From NCBI GenBank assembly GCA_000827325.1, contig KN832881.1:270616-334615 (forward strand): DNA of 64,000 nucleotides, read 5' to 3'. The notes under the pieces were generated by a model. It had not been told where the DNA came from. It did not search any database and saw nothing but the letters and a program-made list of their open reading frames with translations. Shown one piece after another: positions 10,796 to 22,773 of this stretch. Positions within the stretch are counted from its first letter, which is position 1. Every line of letters begins with the position of its first letter. The stretch is from Oidiodendron maius Zn. Its lineage: Eukaryota; Ascomycota; Leotiomycetes; Myxotrichaceae. A program made the translations under genes and the position numbers.

Positions 10796-11452
10796 AGCGT
10801 TAGAACCGTACGCTGGAATGCGAGAAGTGGCAAGAGGAGCATACCGGCATGTCGTGTGCTAGTTAGAGTTTGCCTCAGGTGAGAAAAGACACAAGAGCTC
10901 AGCAGTCAACGCGGGTCGCGTGAGTCAAGGAGTGGATATTCATAACATCTGAAGGAGAGCGGGTTAGAGATATGAGGAAAGGTAAAGATAACACGGATAC
11001 AGTGGTGATCTGGCAAGAGGTCTACGTGGTGTCCGTGTGATGTCTGGCGCATCAAGGCACACTCCGGCATGTCCAGCGCGGTATTACTGGCACTGGGGAC
11101 GATAAAGGCTGGCATATGCGCTAGGCCCGAAATGGCGTCAGCGCGCGAAACGCTAAGAGAGGGCTGGCTGAGTCAGCCGTCCACACAGAATGCTGCCGCT
11201 GGACTTTTTCGAAATATGTCGAGTTCGAGATCTCGAAGAAACCGATTCTCTACATTCAACCCCAGAACTTGACGTTTCAGTCTCCGCCAACTTGCGGTTA
11301 AAGTGATTGAATCTCCTGTTCCTCTACATCCACACCCAATGTATGTCCCCTTTGATTTTCTAGAGGCGCTCTGTACCTGTGGAAAGAGATCTCTTGTATT
11401 TTTGGCCTATATTTTCGACTGGTTCTGATAATTCTCCTCTGCAGCCGTCAAA
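10796..11452. promoter_or_regulatory. Divergent promoter region, SPT2 and ribosomal P2
   Basis: 657 bp between head-to-head genes. The last 170 bp before the P2 start is pyrimidine-rich, as in fungal ribosomal protein leaders. The small frame at 11069-11272 has no recognisable content. Confidence 0.4.
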
Positions 11453-11905
11453 ATGAAGCACCTCGCAGCTTACCTCCTCCTCAGTCTCGGTGGTAACAGC
11501 TCCCCCTCCGCGAAGGACATCAAGAAGGTCCTCGATTCCGTCGGAATCGAGGCTGATGATGAGCGCCTGTCCACCCTGATCTCCGAGCTCAAGGGCAAGG
11601 ATCTCTCGGAGGTATATATATATATCTACATATGTGGCAGAAGAATTGCGAGGCTAATTCCTAACAGCTGATTGCCGAGGGTTCCAGCAAGTTGGCTTCC
11701 GTTCCATCTGGTGGTGCTGGTGGCGCTGGCGCTGCTTCTGGCGGTGCGGCCGCTGGTGGTGCTGGCGGTGCCGCTGAGGCCGCTGAGGAGGAGAAGAAGG
11801 AAGAGGGTATGCGGTTCCGGTGTTTTGTAGGGAGGGTCAAAGCTAACACGTTGCACAGAGAAGGAAGAGTCCGACGAGGACATGGGTTTCGGTCTCTTCG
11901 ACTAA
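11453..11905 (+). CDS. rpp2: 60S acidic ribosomal protein P2
   Basis: Exons 11453-11611, 11668-11806 and 11859-11905 join to 114 residues. The N-terminal helical dimerisation domain ([20 protein letters not shown] ... [12 protein letters not shown]) is followed by an Ala/Gly hinge and the invariant end [13 protein letters not shown], which recruits elongation factors to the ribosomal stalk. The last intron splits the acidic tail, so a naive frame loses the conserved C-terminus. The first intron starts with a (TA)n run right after the donor. [13 protein letters not shown] marks it as P2 rather than P1. Confidence 0.95.
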
Positions 11906-12548
11906 GGAACAAACCAAAATACTCCTGGACCTGCCGCTCTGGATTGCTAGTGTACCGTCAGGGCTTCTGGGAGAGGTTATGCAATCCATACCTATTACTG
12001 CATGTCTTTGGAGTAAAGGCTCGAGTTATCCGGTCTCCCCATAAAGGGGAACAATCAGGCAGGCAAAATAGCACGGTAGAGACAATACAGACGTACTTCT
12101 TCCAGACTACAGACTACTATTCGTCCTTGCTTTGATGTCAATTTATACGTGATAATCGTAGAGCATCAAAACACCTTTGTTGAGAACGAAGATGGCATCT
12201 ACGAAAAGTGAATCACGTGACTATAGTCTTTTTACAAGTCAGAAAACTGGATTATTGATTCCTATTATGGGACAAAGATAGATCACTGTCCGAGTGCATT
12301 ACATATTCTCCACTGATCCAGTAAATGAAGGCTTCTGCGGATATAACCTTCTGGCTCCTCTTCCCATGCTCAATTTTCGATTGGGGCTTTGGGCGCATTT
12401 GCCCTACCCGCTAAAATCTCCCCGCTAATGACTAAGCCATCAGAACCTCAATCGCAAAATTCCAAGATTGAAGAACACCTACGATCGCCAACATCCTTCG
12501 TTTTTCGACGCATCTCGAAAAGCGAACGCCCGTCAAACTACCGCAATC
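11906..12548. other. Intergenic, P2 3' flank and S15 promoter
   Basis: 643 bp between same-strand ribosomal genes. The stretch just before S15 (12370-12430) is C/T-rich with GCCCTACCCG and CCCCGC blocks, plausible promoter material. No reading frame is supported; the frame continuing to 12135 is only the read-through of the P2 intron. Confidence 0.4.
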
Positions 12549-13260
12549 ATGGCTGACGAATATGTGCGTCTCTCGATCCCTTCTTCAAAATCTCCATTGT
12601 CTGCATTGTCTCTCAGGCGACGCAATATGGACTTGGGAATATCATACTGACATCCTCTCTCTCCATAGGACGCTGTCGAGGCCGCCGAGATCAAGAAGAA
12701 GAGAACCTTCCGCAAGTTCTCCTACCGTGGCATCGATCTCGACCAGTACGCACCCCTTCACATCCACCTCCCAGGTGGAATACCGAGAAATTCAAAGGGG
12801 AGCACATGAGCTAACCCTATATTTCTTTGCACGTCAACAGACTCCTCGATCTCTCCTCCGACCAGCTCCGCGATGTCGTGCACGCCCGCGCCCGCCGCCG
12901 GTTCAACCGTGGTCTGAAGCGCAAGCCCATGGGCCTGATCAAGAAACTGCGTAAGGCCAAGCAGGAGGCCAAGCCCAACGAGAAGCCAGACCTCGTCAAG
13001 ACGCACCTGCGGAACATGATTGTCGTGCCCGAGATGATTGGCAGTGTCATCGGCATCTATTCTGGCAAAGAGTTCAACCAAGTCGAGATCAAGCCCGAGA
13101 TGGTTGGTCACTACCTCGGAGAGTTCTCCATCTCTTAGTAAGTTTTGAAATCTCCTAATTGATGGATGGCAATGACTAATGGAAATACAGCCACCCTGTC
13201 AAGCACGGTAGACCGGGTATTGGTGCTACCCACTCATCGCGTTTCATTCCTCTCAAGTAA
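12549..13260 (+). CDS. rps15: 40S ribosomal protein S15 (uS19)
   Basis: Exons 12549-12563, 12669-12745, 12841-13137 and 13191-13260 join to 152 residues, the normal eukaryotic uS19 length. The first exon is only 15 nt (MADEY). The core reads [19 protein letters not shown], then [39 protein letters not shown] and the closing [20 protein letters not shown]. uS19 sits at the head of the small subunit near the decoding site. Three of the four exon boundaries split codons and all resolve in frame, which supports the model strongly. Confidence 0.97.
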
Positions 13261-14664
13261 AATGGTCGTTGGGTTGCACGAGTGCAGTGGGATTTGGCTT
13301 CTGCCTATGAATACTAGGTGTATCAGATAGCAATGAATCCTTGCGTCCAAACATATCCATGTCGCAAATTCGGTGACTAACGTGACAGTTTCTGTCTAAA
13401 GGCATTCTAATGAGGCGACCTTGTCTGCATCATAAGCAGTAGCATGATATCGAGGACCATAGAGTGGCTTGAAGATAGTCACGGTGGCAGCACTGAGGGC
13501 GTCTCAATAGTTTTAGAACTTCGTAATAGTATTTACAGTAGCTGTGCCTCTAGAATAAGTTCCGTGGCATTTCATAGTAGAGCTTTGCTCCCTAGAGCAT
13601 CCTCCAACCAAGGAATTAAATTCTAGGTCCAGGCTAACAGTGCAAGACAGCGAAATAGATGTCTATTAGGATGTCTGTTCTGTCATCTCTTTGAGTAGAT
13701 GCCCGGCTGTCAATGAGTAAGGAGATCCTGTACAGATATCAAAGAGATTATATACAACGCTCATGCCTACCCAAGACCCGATATTCAGATTCCATCTAGA
13801 TCTGGCAATATAAATGGGCAGGGCACATATTTGCGACGATGAGCTGCCTCTTTGCAAAGGCTCATATTACAAGCGAATGAGCACATCACGCCACCAAAAC
13901 AATGAATCTTTGCCGCTACTTCATGATAAATCAGCAAAGTCATAATATGGAGTTGTCTTTGGTCTGTCCCATGATTGTTTTGGAAGATTGCCAGCTGGTC
14001 AGTTAGTTAATCTGATTAGATTTAGTAGTTCACACCCCAAGAGCATTATGTGATCACTTAATATGGCCAAAACATATGAACAGGAAAGGCTGTAGCGAAA
14101 ACAGCCCATTTGCAGTCTGTTTGTTCACTGTAGCTATATGCTAGGCGTCGTCTGTAAAGTGTGAATGAGAAACTTAAATTACTAAGACAATCGCGAACTA
14201 TTGTACATGTTCTGAGACCAGCTACTGGCCGTAAGCTGCAACTTCCATTCAGAACATCAATTGATGTGTGAATAGCGAACAGACATGGGTTAACCTTCTG
14301 AAGAAGATCAATGAAACAAGTATTTTATGGTTGCGGCGGGAACTGAACACGCATTGAGAAGGGACGAAAGCCGTGTAAGAGAAGAAATGCAGTGGAGCCA
14401 TTCAGCCCGCCAAGGATGCTTATGCAGGACATCGTACTGTCCTCAAACTTCCCGCCCACGCCCCACATGGGAAACTGGGCAAATAAACGATGGTGGACTC
14501 AGCAGAATATGAAGTCGCGGGTGGAATTGGGATATTAAGAGTTCAAAAGCATCTCGTACTTGATCTGCAGTTGCCTCTATCCCGGCATTGTAACAAGGCA
14601 GACAAGTTGATATAGTGAAGTGCCTGCTTTTAAACTGAACGTGATCGTCCGCTGCTGAAATGTG
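13261..14664. other. Intergenic between convergent S15 and NUFIP1-like genes
   Basis: 1.4 kb between two 3' ends, AT-richer than its flanks. Only short frames (60 to 63 codons) with no recognisable motif. No RNA gene or repeat was found by eye. Confidence 0.4.
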
Positions 14665-16577
14665 TCAATACTCGAGGTTTGAGGTGTCGATCTCTTCAGA
14701 TTTGATCTCTGACTCCATATCTTCGGACTTCGGAGCAGGGACAGTGAGATCTGCCATCAGACCTTTCTCCTTGAGGTACTTGATGGACTTCAAAATTGTG
14801 AGATCATCTTTGGCAGTGTCGTTGAGGATGAGCCGCTGAGCGAGGGTCATCTTGCCACCATTTGCTTCTTTGTCCTTCAGAGCTTGATTTCGCACCTCCT
14901 GGTCATGCACGAAGCGGCACTTGCCCTTCTTACCACATGTACCACCAGTCGAAAAGTACTTGCAGTGACGCTGAAGTTGTGCTTTAGGAGGCTGGGTGAC
15001 GCGAACAGGGCCTGTGCTGCGTGATGACATTGCCTCTGGCTTAGAAATTTCAGAGTCGGAGCTAGACGAGTCGGAATCTTCATCGCTCACTTGACCACGG
15101 TCGTCGTCGCCCTCGTCACCATTCTCACGCTTCCGTTTAGCACCCGACATGGAATCTTGGATCTTGCGCTCAGCCTTCTCAAGCTCAGCTCTGAGCTTCT
15201 CAGCCTTCCGCTGCTGCCTCTCGAGCTTCGTCTCGCCTTCTTCCCTTTTGATAGACTTCTCATGATGATCCTTAGACTTCCCATCCTGAGCTTGCTCACG
15301 ATTCTTGCGAAGCTCCTCTTCGGCAGCATCTCTACGAGCTTTCGTAGGGAATCTGGCTTTTCGCTCAGCGAGCCACGCATCCAAATTAGAAGGTAACCTG
15401 TGAAGGGTCAGCAAGAAGCACTAGACTTCTACTAATTAAAAACGTACGACGGAGTATCAGGTCCAAGCAAAGTAACGAGACGAGCTTCTTCATCAACATC
15501 TTCATCCTCTTCATCACTTTCTTCATGGTCAACGCCATTTGGCGTCAGACCAAGTGTGTTTGTGCGACGCCGCTTTTTCTTCTTGCCATCCGTGCCTACA
15601 CCTGTAGGCTTGTGATAGGATTCTGAAGAATGCCTAGAACCATTATGGCGAGCATCGCGACCGCGAGACGGAAAATCACCACGGCCCCTGCCCCTAAAAC
15701 TTAAACCACCTCTGCCTCGGGGGCCAGAATACCCATTGGGGTCAAGCGGACGCTGAGAAAAGCCTTGCGGCGGATAGCCCTGATATGCAGGCTGAGAGAA
15801 TGGTACAGGGGGACTCTGATTTGAATACTGCGGAGGAAAGCCACTGCCCGCTTGAGCCATATGGTCTCGCTCTTGGTTGTCAAACCCCATACGAATTGGA
15901 GGGCCCATGAGAGGGGCATCATGGCCACTGCGAGTGCCATTAAATCCGCCACGGCCGCGACCTCTAAACTGCGGAGGGCCGTGCTGAGGTGGCCCTGACC
16001 ACTGTGGAGGGCCACCATGAGACGGTTGCTGAGGGGGTACGTTGTGTCCGTAGGAAGGGGGGTGCTGCGCAAAGTGTTGGGAAGGCTGCTGGGCTCCGTA
16101 CTGCTGCTGGTAAGCTTGGGGAGCATAATTCGGATGGTAGTTCTGAGCAGAGAGCGGGGTTGCCTGTGGAAGAGGCTGCATCGGGCCGTGTTGGGGAGGG
16201 CCGTTATGAGGCGGACCGTGCTGAGGACCGTGTTGAGGGTGAGGCTCGCCTTGCCACTGGTGACTTGGATAGCCGCCTTGGGGTGCAGGAGGGCCACCTT
16301 GCGGACCAGGAGCTTGCGGTCCTATGTACGGACCTGGATTGTGAGGGTTGTAGCCAGCCGGATGGCCTTGGGGAGGTCCATTATAACCTGCTGGATGCGG
16401 ATAGGGGGCAGGCGCGTGGTGATTGCCTCCACGGCCTCCGCGCGCGCCACCACCTCGAGGGCCTTGGTGCTGAGGATATCCGTACTGCGGATTCTGCTGG
16501 GCATAATTCGGAGGGGGAGGGCCCGTGGGGGGTGGAGGAGGGGGTGGAGGGAACTGGTACTGCTGGTTCGCCGCCAT
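14665..16577 (-). CDS. NUFIP1/Rsa1-like snoRNP assembly factor with CCCH zinc finger
   Basis: Exons 16577-15448 and 15397-14665 join in frame to about 620 residues. The first 300 residues are extremely rich in Pro, Gln, Gly and His, with RGRGRGG motifs, so a disordered RNA-binding tail. The intron falls directly before LPSNLDAWLAERKARFPT, the conserved NUFIP1 segment that in yeast Rsa1 and human NUFIP1 binds Snu13/15.5K for box C/D snoRNP assembly with R2TP. A long charged helix follows, then one CCCH finger, CKYFSTGGTCGKKGKCRFVH (C-x8-C-x5-C-x3-H). The C-terminus holds MTLAQRLILNDTAKDDLTIL. The start at MAANQQYQF was chosen over an in-frame ATG six codons upstream. Head-to-head with RPC25. 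Confidence 0.8.
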
Positions 16578-17389
16578 CTTCCCCAGACGCTTCACCAGAA
16601 GTCTCCGCGCGTCAGTTCGACGGGATTTAGTCTTGGGCTTTAATTTCGGCTTATGGTTGAAGGGGGGCAGTTCCGGCCGGTGGGAAAGAAGAGTGTTGAG
16701 GTGCTCGTAATGAGCTGAAAAGTCTAGATGCCAAGCAAGGGGATTAGTTGAAGTGCATTAAGGAGAGCAATGAGTGATGAGAAGAGAGGACGAACCTGCC
16801 ATTTTTCTGAACGAGTAAGGTTCAGTGCACGGGCCACTTTTATCCTTAGTCAGCGAAAGCACTACTCCTGGTGCTCGCACTGGCGGGCTGTGAAGAGTCA
16901 ACTTTTCAACGGCGTTGACAGATGGAGATCCACTTGGATGTTGTTGCACGTTGAAGTTGAAGTTTTGAAGTTGGAAGTTGGGTGGCCCTAGGCTCGACAG
17001 AAGTGCAAGCGCACTACTTAGTCGCTTCGAAGTGAATGTTGACCGTGGATGGGTTTTCAAGTCACGTGGTTTTAATCGAGGACGACTTTAAGAGATGAAA
17101 GAGATGAGCTTGGTGTGAGTAAGAGGAGATTTATGATTTCTGGGTGCATTGAGTAGCAAAGATCATCTTTGGCGCATTATTTCTAAACAATCCGAGATCA
17201 AATTGCTCTTGGAATTGCATTACACACTCGAGACGAAAGCAACACAATATCGACGCCAGACTCAACCGAAGACCGGACTGGAATTGAAGGCATACTCAGG
17301 TCGAAAGCTGAAGTTAAACTGCAACTCTCCTCGCAGACCCCAAGTCGGCTCTTCTCGAATCACCCCTCAAAAAATCCTACAATCTTAAA
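16578..17389. promoter_or_regulatory. Divergent promoter region, NUFIP1-like and RPC25
   Basis: 812 bp between head-to-head genes that both serve ribosome or Pol III output. A CACGTG box lies near 17064. No supportable coding frame. Confidence 0.4.
17064..17069. promoter_or_regulatory. CACGTG E-box in the NUFIP1-like/RPC25 intergenic region
   Basis: A palindromic CACGTG (context gtCACGTGgt). Such boxes bind bHLH factors (Cbf1/Pho4 type) in fungi; use here is inferred only. The coordinate may be off by one or two bases. Confidence 0.35.
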
Positions 17390-18531
17390 ATGTTTATCCT
17401 CGTACGTCGTCCTTCACGGATAACCTGCCTCTCACTTCTCCCTTCTTTCCCCTTCTGATATCTCTCTCTATATCCCTTCCTCTACTAACATATATCTCAG
17501 ACGAAAATCGCGGATCTAGTTCAGATCCACCCCTCGGACCTAGAGAAGGGCCACGCGCAGGTCATTGAGGACAACATCAATGCTAAGTATGCGAACAAAG
17601 TGATCCAGAAGATCGGCCTATGCATTTGCATGTACGACCTTCTCTCCGCATCAGACGGACTGATTGGGAATGGCGACGGGCTTGTGAATGTCAATGGTAT
17701 GTGCGATATGTTCAAGTAGGAGGGGTTGTCATTGCTCTGTCTGTAGTGGACAAGGTAGATTGGAGAGGAAGATATGTTATATGGCGATGAGTAGAGGAGA
17801 CATAGAAGAAGAGATGAGAGGAGAGCAAGAGCTAACAATGATATTCCAACAGTTGAATTCCGTCTCATCGTCTTCCGGCCGTTCAAGAACGAAGTCCTAA
17901 TCGGGCGTATCAGCAGCGCGACGGATCAAGGCATTCGCAGTATGTCCTCTCCGCAACTTTCTGACGCTCCCTTACCTGTTATACCAATTCTATACTAACC
18001 CACCTCAAAGTCCGAACAGCCTTCTTCGACGAGATATTCGTCCCCCGCGACCGTCTTCCAGAGGGTTCATTCTTGTAAGGCTCTTTCCTCTATATTTTAT
18101 CCCCTTAGTATCTCCATACACCCTTTATACTCTTTAGCAAGATCTCCTCCTCCCTATCCCTCTTTCCCCCTCTTTCCTTCTCTCTCTCCTTCCCTCTCTC
18201 CTTCCCTCTCTCCTTCCCTCTCTCCTTCCTCTTCCGCAATCTCCCTCACCAATCCAACATTAACATCATCCCCCCAAGCTCCCGCGACGAGCAAAACTAT
18301 CAATGGCCCGTGTCGCCCGCCGACAAGCTCTTTTATGACAACCATGATACCGTGCGCTTCCGCATCGAGGAAGAGCACTGGTTTGACCAATCCCCGCTCG
18401 GGCCGTCTGCCGCCAACGACCTTAATGCACCCGCGTCGGCCCACAGCCCGTATACGCTCGTCGCGAGCATGGAGGATCCGGGCCTAGGCCCGTGTCTGTG
18501 GTGGGACGGCGAAGGAGAGGAGGAGGGGTGA
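17390..18531 (+). CDS. rpc25: RNA polymerase III subunit Rpc25 (RPC8)
   Basis: Five exons: 17390-17401, 17501-17696, 17853-17939, 18011-18074 and 18279-18531; the joined frame is 612 nt, 203 residues, matching yeast Rpc25 (212). The N-terminal Rpb7-like domain reads MFILTKIADLVQIHPSDL, YANKVIQKIGLCICMYDLL and VEFRLIVFRPFKNEVLIGRI. The OB-fold half has RTAFFDEIFVPRDRLPEGSF and DTVRFRIEEEHWFD. Rpc25 pairs with Rpc17 to form the stalk of Pol III, needed for initiation on tRNA and 5S genes. The first exon is 12 nt. The last intron is unusually long and carries a 12-nt tandem repeat. The C-terminal end is acidic (GEGEEEG). Confidence 0.9.
18183..18230 (+). repeat. 12-nt tandem repeat inside the last RPC25 intron
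   Basis: Four back-to-back copies of TCTCTCCTTCCC; the fourth ends in T. They lie in the pyrimidine-rich part of the intron 18075-18278, about 50 nt before the AAG acceptor. Read antisense they create a spurious EGER-repeat peptide. Confidence 0.9.
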
Positions 18532-19806
18532 GGTGGTAGCTGGAGAACGGGAAACTGATGAGCGCTGCAAGACACGAGGGGTTGAGCGTGGGAGTTGACG
18601 GGGGTGGGAAGGGGCGATAAATGAGAAGAGTGGAGCAGAAAAAGGAATAGTAAATAAAACAGAGAGAGGAGTCACAAGATCAACTTCTAGATTTAGATGT
18701 AGTACTTCCAGCTACCCTGCCCCGAACCAGCATCAGCACTGCGCAGGCATATTGTAAGAACTCTCGCCGCATGAGAGGGCGTCACAATTTAGATAGTTAT
18801 TATTTTATTCTGTATTATCACCCTTCAATAAAACCCCTCTTCTCACCTCTCCTTACAATAACTCTCACACCCTCCAAGCCTCCCATCCTATAAACGCCTC
18901 CCCATATACTCCCATCTCTCTATTATCTTACGCAGGATACGAATAGTAGTACCTCTTTCTAAACTGCATAAATTCAAGCCATACCCAGAGCATGTGACGA
19001 GACACACATATATATATAACATCTGCCCTAATAAACTTCCCTCTTATTTTCAGGGGAACTAATGGGCGCTGCGAACTAGCAGCAGAAAGGAGTGAATACG
19101 AGATCCCCCAAGACAAAACGTACATGGCGGAGAGCCCGAGCTATATCATTACGTGATAACAAGTGGTGGCAAGTGGGGGCAGAGTGAGAAGGGAAGGGTA
19201 AGAGAGAGAGAGAGAGAGAGAAAACGGAAACTGTCACGTTGACAATTGGGCGGGAAGGCCGAGATGTCCTGCATTGTTATACGATATGTTTACTTTTTTT
19301 TTTTTAATCCGGGCCAGGTTTCGGTGGACTGGGTGAGGCTTGCGTGTGGGGGAGTTGGAAACAAGGGGTTCCTGTCGCTTAAGAAAGGTTGCCAATGGTA
19401 GGTGTAGGGACTGTAAGCAGCATGTTGCATGCATTGCTTGCAAGGAAATTAGAGAAATTAGAGACGAAATGCAGGCAAAGGCAAGGTGAAAGTCGAGAGA
19501 TCACTACTTGTCAGTTTTCAGTCACTTTCAAATTTACGTGTATTAGGACATCAAATGCGTAAGGGGAATCTTATAGCGAGGTATATATATATAAAAAATT
19601 CATCCATTTCTATTACCACAACCCTGGATATCAATCAACCAACATTTCGCGCGCACGCAGCGGCATTGCTTTTCCCAGCGCGGTGCAAACTGTACATCAT
19701 CGCGAAAATGCAAAAGCCGCGCGGCTTGTGTACAAACTACAAAACAGTCTACAACATCGCACATCGCGTCCAGCACGCGTCAGCGCGCACGCGCCACAGA
19801 CCACAC
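18532..19806. other. Intergenic between convergent RPC25 and MFS transporter
   Basis: 1.27 kb between 3' ends. Contains a (GA)10 run at 19201-19220 and a T-tract near 19293-19305. No coding signal. Confidence 0.45.
19201..19220. repeat. (AG)10 dinucleotide microsatellite
   Basis: Uninterrupted AG repeat in the intergenic region between convergent genes; a few more AG-like steps precede it. Confidence 0.9.
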
Positions 19807-21989
19807 TTATGCGGTGGCAGGGGCGTTGACCTTCTCATTATTATACGATTCCTCGGAGGAAGGCTGCTTGGCATTGAGCTTGGGCGACCTGGACGTGGTG
19901 CGGAAGTATTGGTGGACGTCGTCGGTGAACTCGTGGGTCGCGTCGTCCAGGACGGCCTGGCCGGACTCGTTGACCTGCTTCTCGTTCTCGGCGGCCTCCC
20001 AGTCGGCGCGCATATCATTGATGCGGTCCTGGTGGTCTTGCTCGGGATCGTAGTATTTGCCTTGACCGCGGAAGCGCTCCCACAGAGAGAGATGCTGCGA
20101 GTGGACGGCCACACCGTGGTAGTCCTGCTCGCGGCCGGCGCGGATATAGGCCCAGCGGCGCTCCTGCTCCTTGAGGTCGAGGCCGGTGGTGTCCGGAAGG
20201 AAGAGGGCCGTGACCAACATGCCGAGAAGGCCGAACCACGGGACGAAGTAGAACTTAGTTTGGGTAGAGATGTAGTTGTACACGACGCTGGCCAGGAGGG
20301 CACCGCACTTGCCCATGGCGGCGGAGAAGCCGTGGGCGGTGGCACGGACGGGGGTGGGGTATACCTCGGCGGCAACGAGGAAAGTGACGGCGTTGGGGCC
20401 GAACTGGTTGAAGAAGGAGGAGAGGAAGTACATGGCCTGGAAGGCGTGGATCCCGTGGGCGCTATTGTAGTACTTGTAGTGGAAGGCGGGGACGACGAAC
20501 AGGACAAAGTCCATCAAGAAGCCGATCTGCTGCATCCACTTGCGTCCGTAGTTCTTGTTGTCGATGAGGAAGGCTGGGAGAGAATTAGTATGATGGACAG
20601 AGCGAGAAAAGGCGGTGCTGAGACTTACAAGCAAGGTAATAGCCGCAAAGAGAGACGACAACGTTAACCAAGTTCCAGAGCCAGCCGGTCATGACGTTGC
20701 CTTTAGATTGAGGGGAGATGACGGTGATAAACTGGGACTGGAAGAGCTTGTTACCATAGAAGAAGACGTCGTTGCAGAACCATCCACCGGCGGTGGCGAT
20801 GATGCGGGGGCCGAAATGGTAAAAGGTCAGGCCGAGGGACTTGACGTCGTAACCGGTGACATTGGCCTTCTTCTTGGCCGCATTGAGCTGCTTCGAGGCC
20901 AATGGCATCTTGTAGTAACGGTAGTACACGAGCCAGAGGGTGCCGACGGCCGGGATGGCGAAGGAGACACGGAAGGTGTACTGGGCCGCGAGCAAGGAGT
21001 AGGGAGGTTTGCCGGAGCCGTGGTGGAAGATGATGAGCAGGACGATGAGGATGATCTGGTTGAAGAATTGACCCCAGCCCTGCATCAGGAAGGCGGTGGT
21101 GACCTTGCGGCCACGGTGCAGACGATCCTCACGGGTGGACACCTTGCCGGAGCCCACGGCGTTCTCCATGGCGGCGGTGGCGGTCATGGGGTACTCACCA
21201 CCGACACCGACACCGTAGAAGAAGAGGGACCAGGCGTAGCAGATCACCCAGCCATTCAGGTTGGTGCCCCAGGAAGCGACAAGCATGAGCAGACCGAGGA
21301 ACATAATGGTGGCGTCCTGGATCAGACCCCAGCGGCGACCGACACTGGCGGGAATTAGAATGGGGGGATTCAATAGCGGGCGGAAGAAGCTTACCCATCA
21401 CCAATGATACCGACGAGGATCTGACCAACAATGATACCGACGATTTCGAGATAGGTCACCGAGTAGACCCACTGCTTGTTGCAGGTTGTGTACGTGCTCC
21501 AGCAGTGAGGCCAGACTGCTGCAAAGAGCGGGGTCAGATTACCGATAGAGAAGAGCACGTATCTATCGAGGTCGAATTAGCCTTCCCTTGGACTTCAATT
21601 GCACACTGCATCATCATCTTCACTCACCCTTCGAGACCGAGACCGGCACCGGGGAGGATGGCATTGCGGAAGTACCAGCCAATGGGGGAGAGCGGATCCT
21701 TCTTGACCATGCGGCCGATAGAGCTGAGCTCCTTGCGGGCCTCCGCGTTGTCCACGCTGGTGACGAAGGACAGACGCTTGAGCAGCGGCAGGTCAGCCCA
21801 GTAGACGCCCTCGGAAGTGTAGGAATCATCGGGGCGGAGGAGGTAGGCGAAGATGGCCTTCTCGGTCTCCGCGTTATGGACATCGGGGAACGTGGCGTAA
21901 TCGTCGCCGGTCTCGGGCCCATGGGGGACAGAGACGATTCCCTGGTTAGTGGGGTCGTGATGGCCCTCGTGCTGGAGGAGGTCAGCCAT
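19807..21989 (-). CDS. MFS transporter, phosphate:H+ symporter (Pho84/Git1) type
   Basis: Exons 21989-21628, 21562-21395, 21344-20629 and 20573-19807 join in frame to about 670 residues (introns 65, 50 and 55 nt). A hydrophilic N-terminus of about 115 residues comes first. About twelve membrane segments follow, for example YLEIVGIIVGQILVGIIGD, CYAWSLFFYGVGVGGEYPMT and FLMDFVLFVVPAF. Sugar/phosphate-porter signatures are present: GDGVGRRWG after TM2, the VGGEYP loop of TM4, and AAEVYPTPVRATAHGFSAA in the second half. A 150-residue cytosolic tail ends the protein. It is longer than yeast Pho84 (587) because of both tails. Likely a plasma-membrane phosphate or glycerophosphodiester importer; the substrate is inferred from family only. 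Upstream CACGTG boxes fit phosphate control. Confidence 0.8.
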
Positions 21990-22508
21990 GGCGGGCGGCG
22001 AGTCTTGTCTAGTCTATCGAGCTATCGATCAATCTGTGGCGCGGAGAGACCAAGATATGATGAAGTCGCGATAGATGGGCGACGCGGGAGGGAGGAGAGG
22101 GGGGGGCCGCGTATGGAGGAGGTGAACACAGAGTAGGAAAAGAAGAAAGGAAGTCGAGCTGGGAGGGCTGGGGATGATATACGATCGACGACGCGCGCAG
22201 ACTCGATGGAGGGACTAGCAGGAAGTGGGCGAGATGATAGAAGCTCCACCAGCCTCTGGGACTGTGAGTGCGCACAGAAAATGCAAATGCGAGCAGACAA
22301 GAGCGGGCGCCATTGGGTGGGGGGGCCCTGGTCGGGTGGGCTCAAGGACATCAGACTAGGGTTCCACTAGTACGTGTAGTGCTAGGGGATGAGCAAGGTA
22401 GCCAGAATACCAGGTTGCCAGTGTACGACTAGTTGGATGCGGATTTGTGCGTTTGGATTCACGGCTAGGCTGCGTCAAGTATCTCCTGCTCAATGTGTGA
22501 CGCGGGCC

Positions 22509-22773
22509 GGGGGGGGGGGGACCAGAGGATAAGGAAGGCCCGGACAACGGCGTTTGGGACATACTGTACTGAATCACGGCGACCGGGGGGGGGATCTGTT
22601 TTAATAATTACCAGCAGCCAGGGGTCCCGCACGCACTTCTGCTAAACAACACATGCATACACCCGTGGCTGTGATGGGCTGGCTCTCCGCGCACTCCGCC
22701 CCGCTGCCGCCCGGGGACGCCTTCGAGAAGGTTGACAGAACATTATCCTCCCAGCGTCCCGGCCGGGGGGGGG
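22509..22773 (+). repeat. Three CCG-G(9-12) homopolymer runs
   Basis: Runs of about 12, 9 and 9 G occur at 22509-22520, 22585-22593 and 22765-22773, each preceded by CC. They sit 520 to 780 bp upstream of the transporter start. Confidence 0.8.

Noticed and set aside
18154-18444. Minus-strand frame with EGER repeats
   Set aside because: It is the antisense reading of the RPC25 intron repeat and last exon.
19486-20667. 393-codon plus-strand frame
   Set aside because: It is antisense to the last exon of the MFS transporter, whose minus-strand frame carries real membrane segments and transporter motifs.
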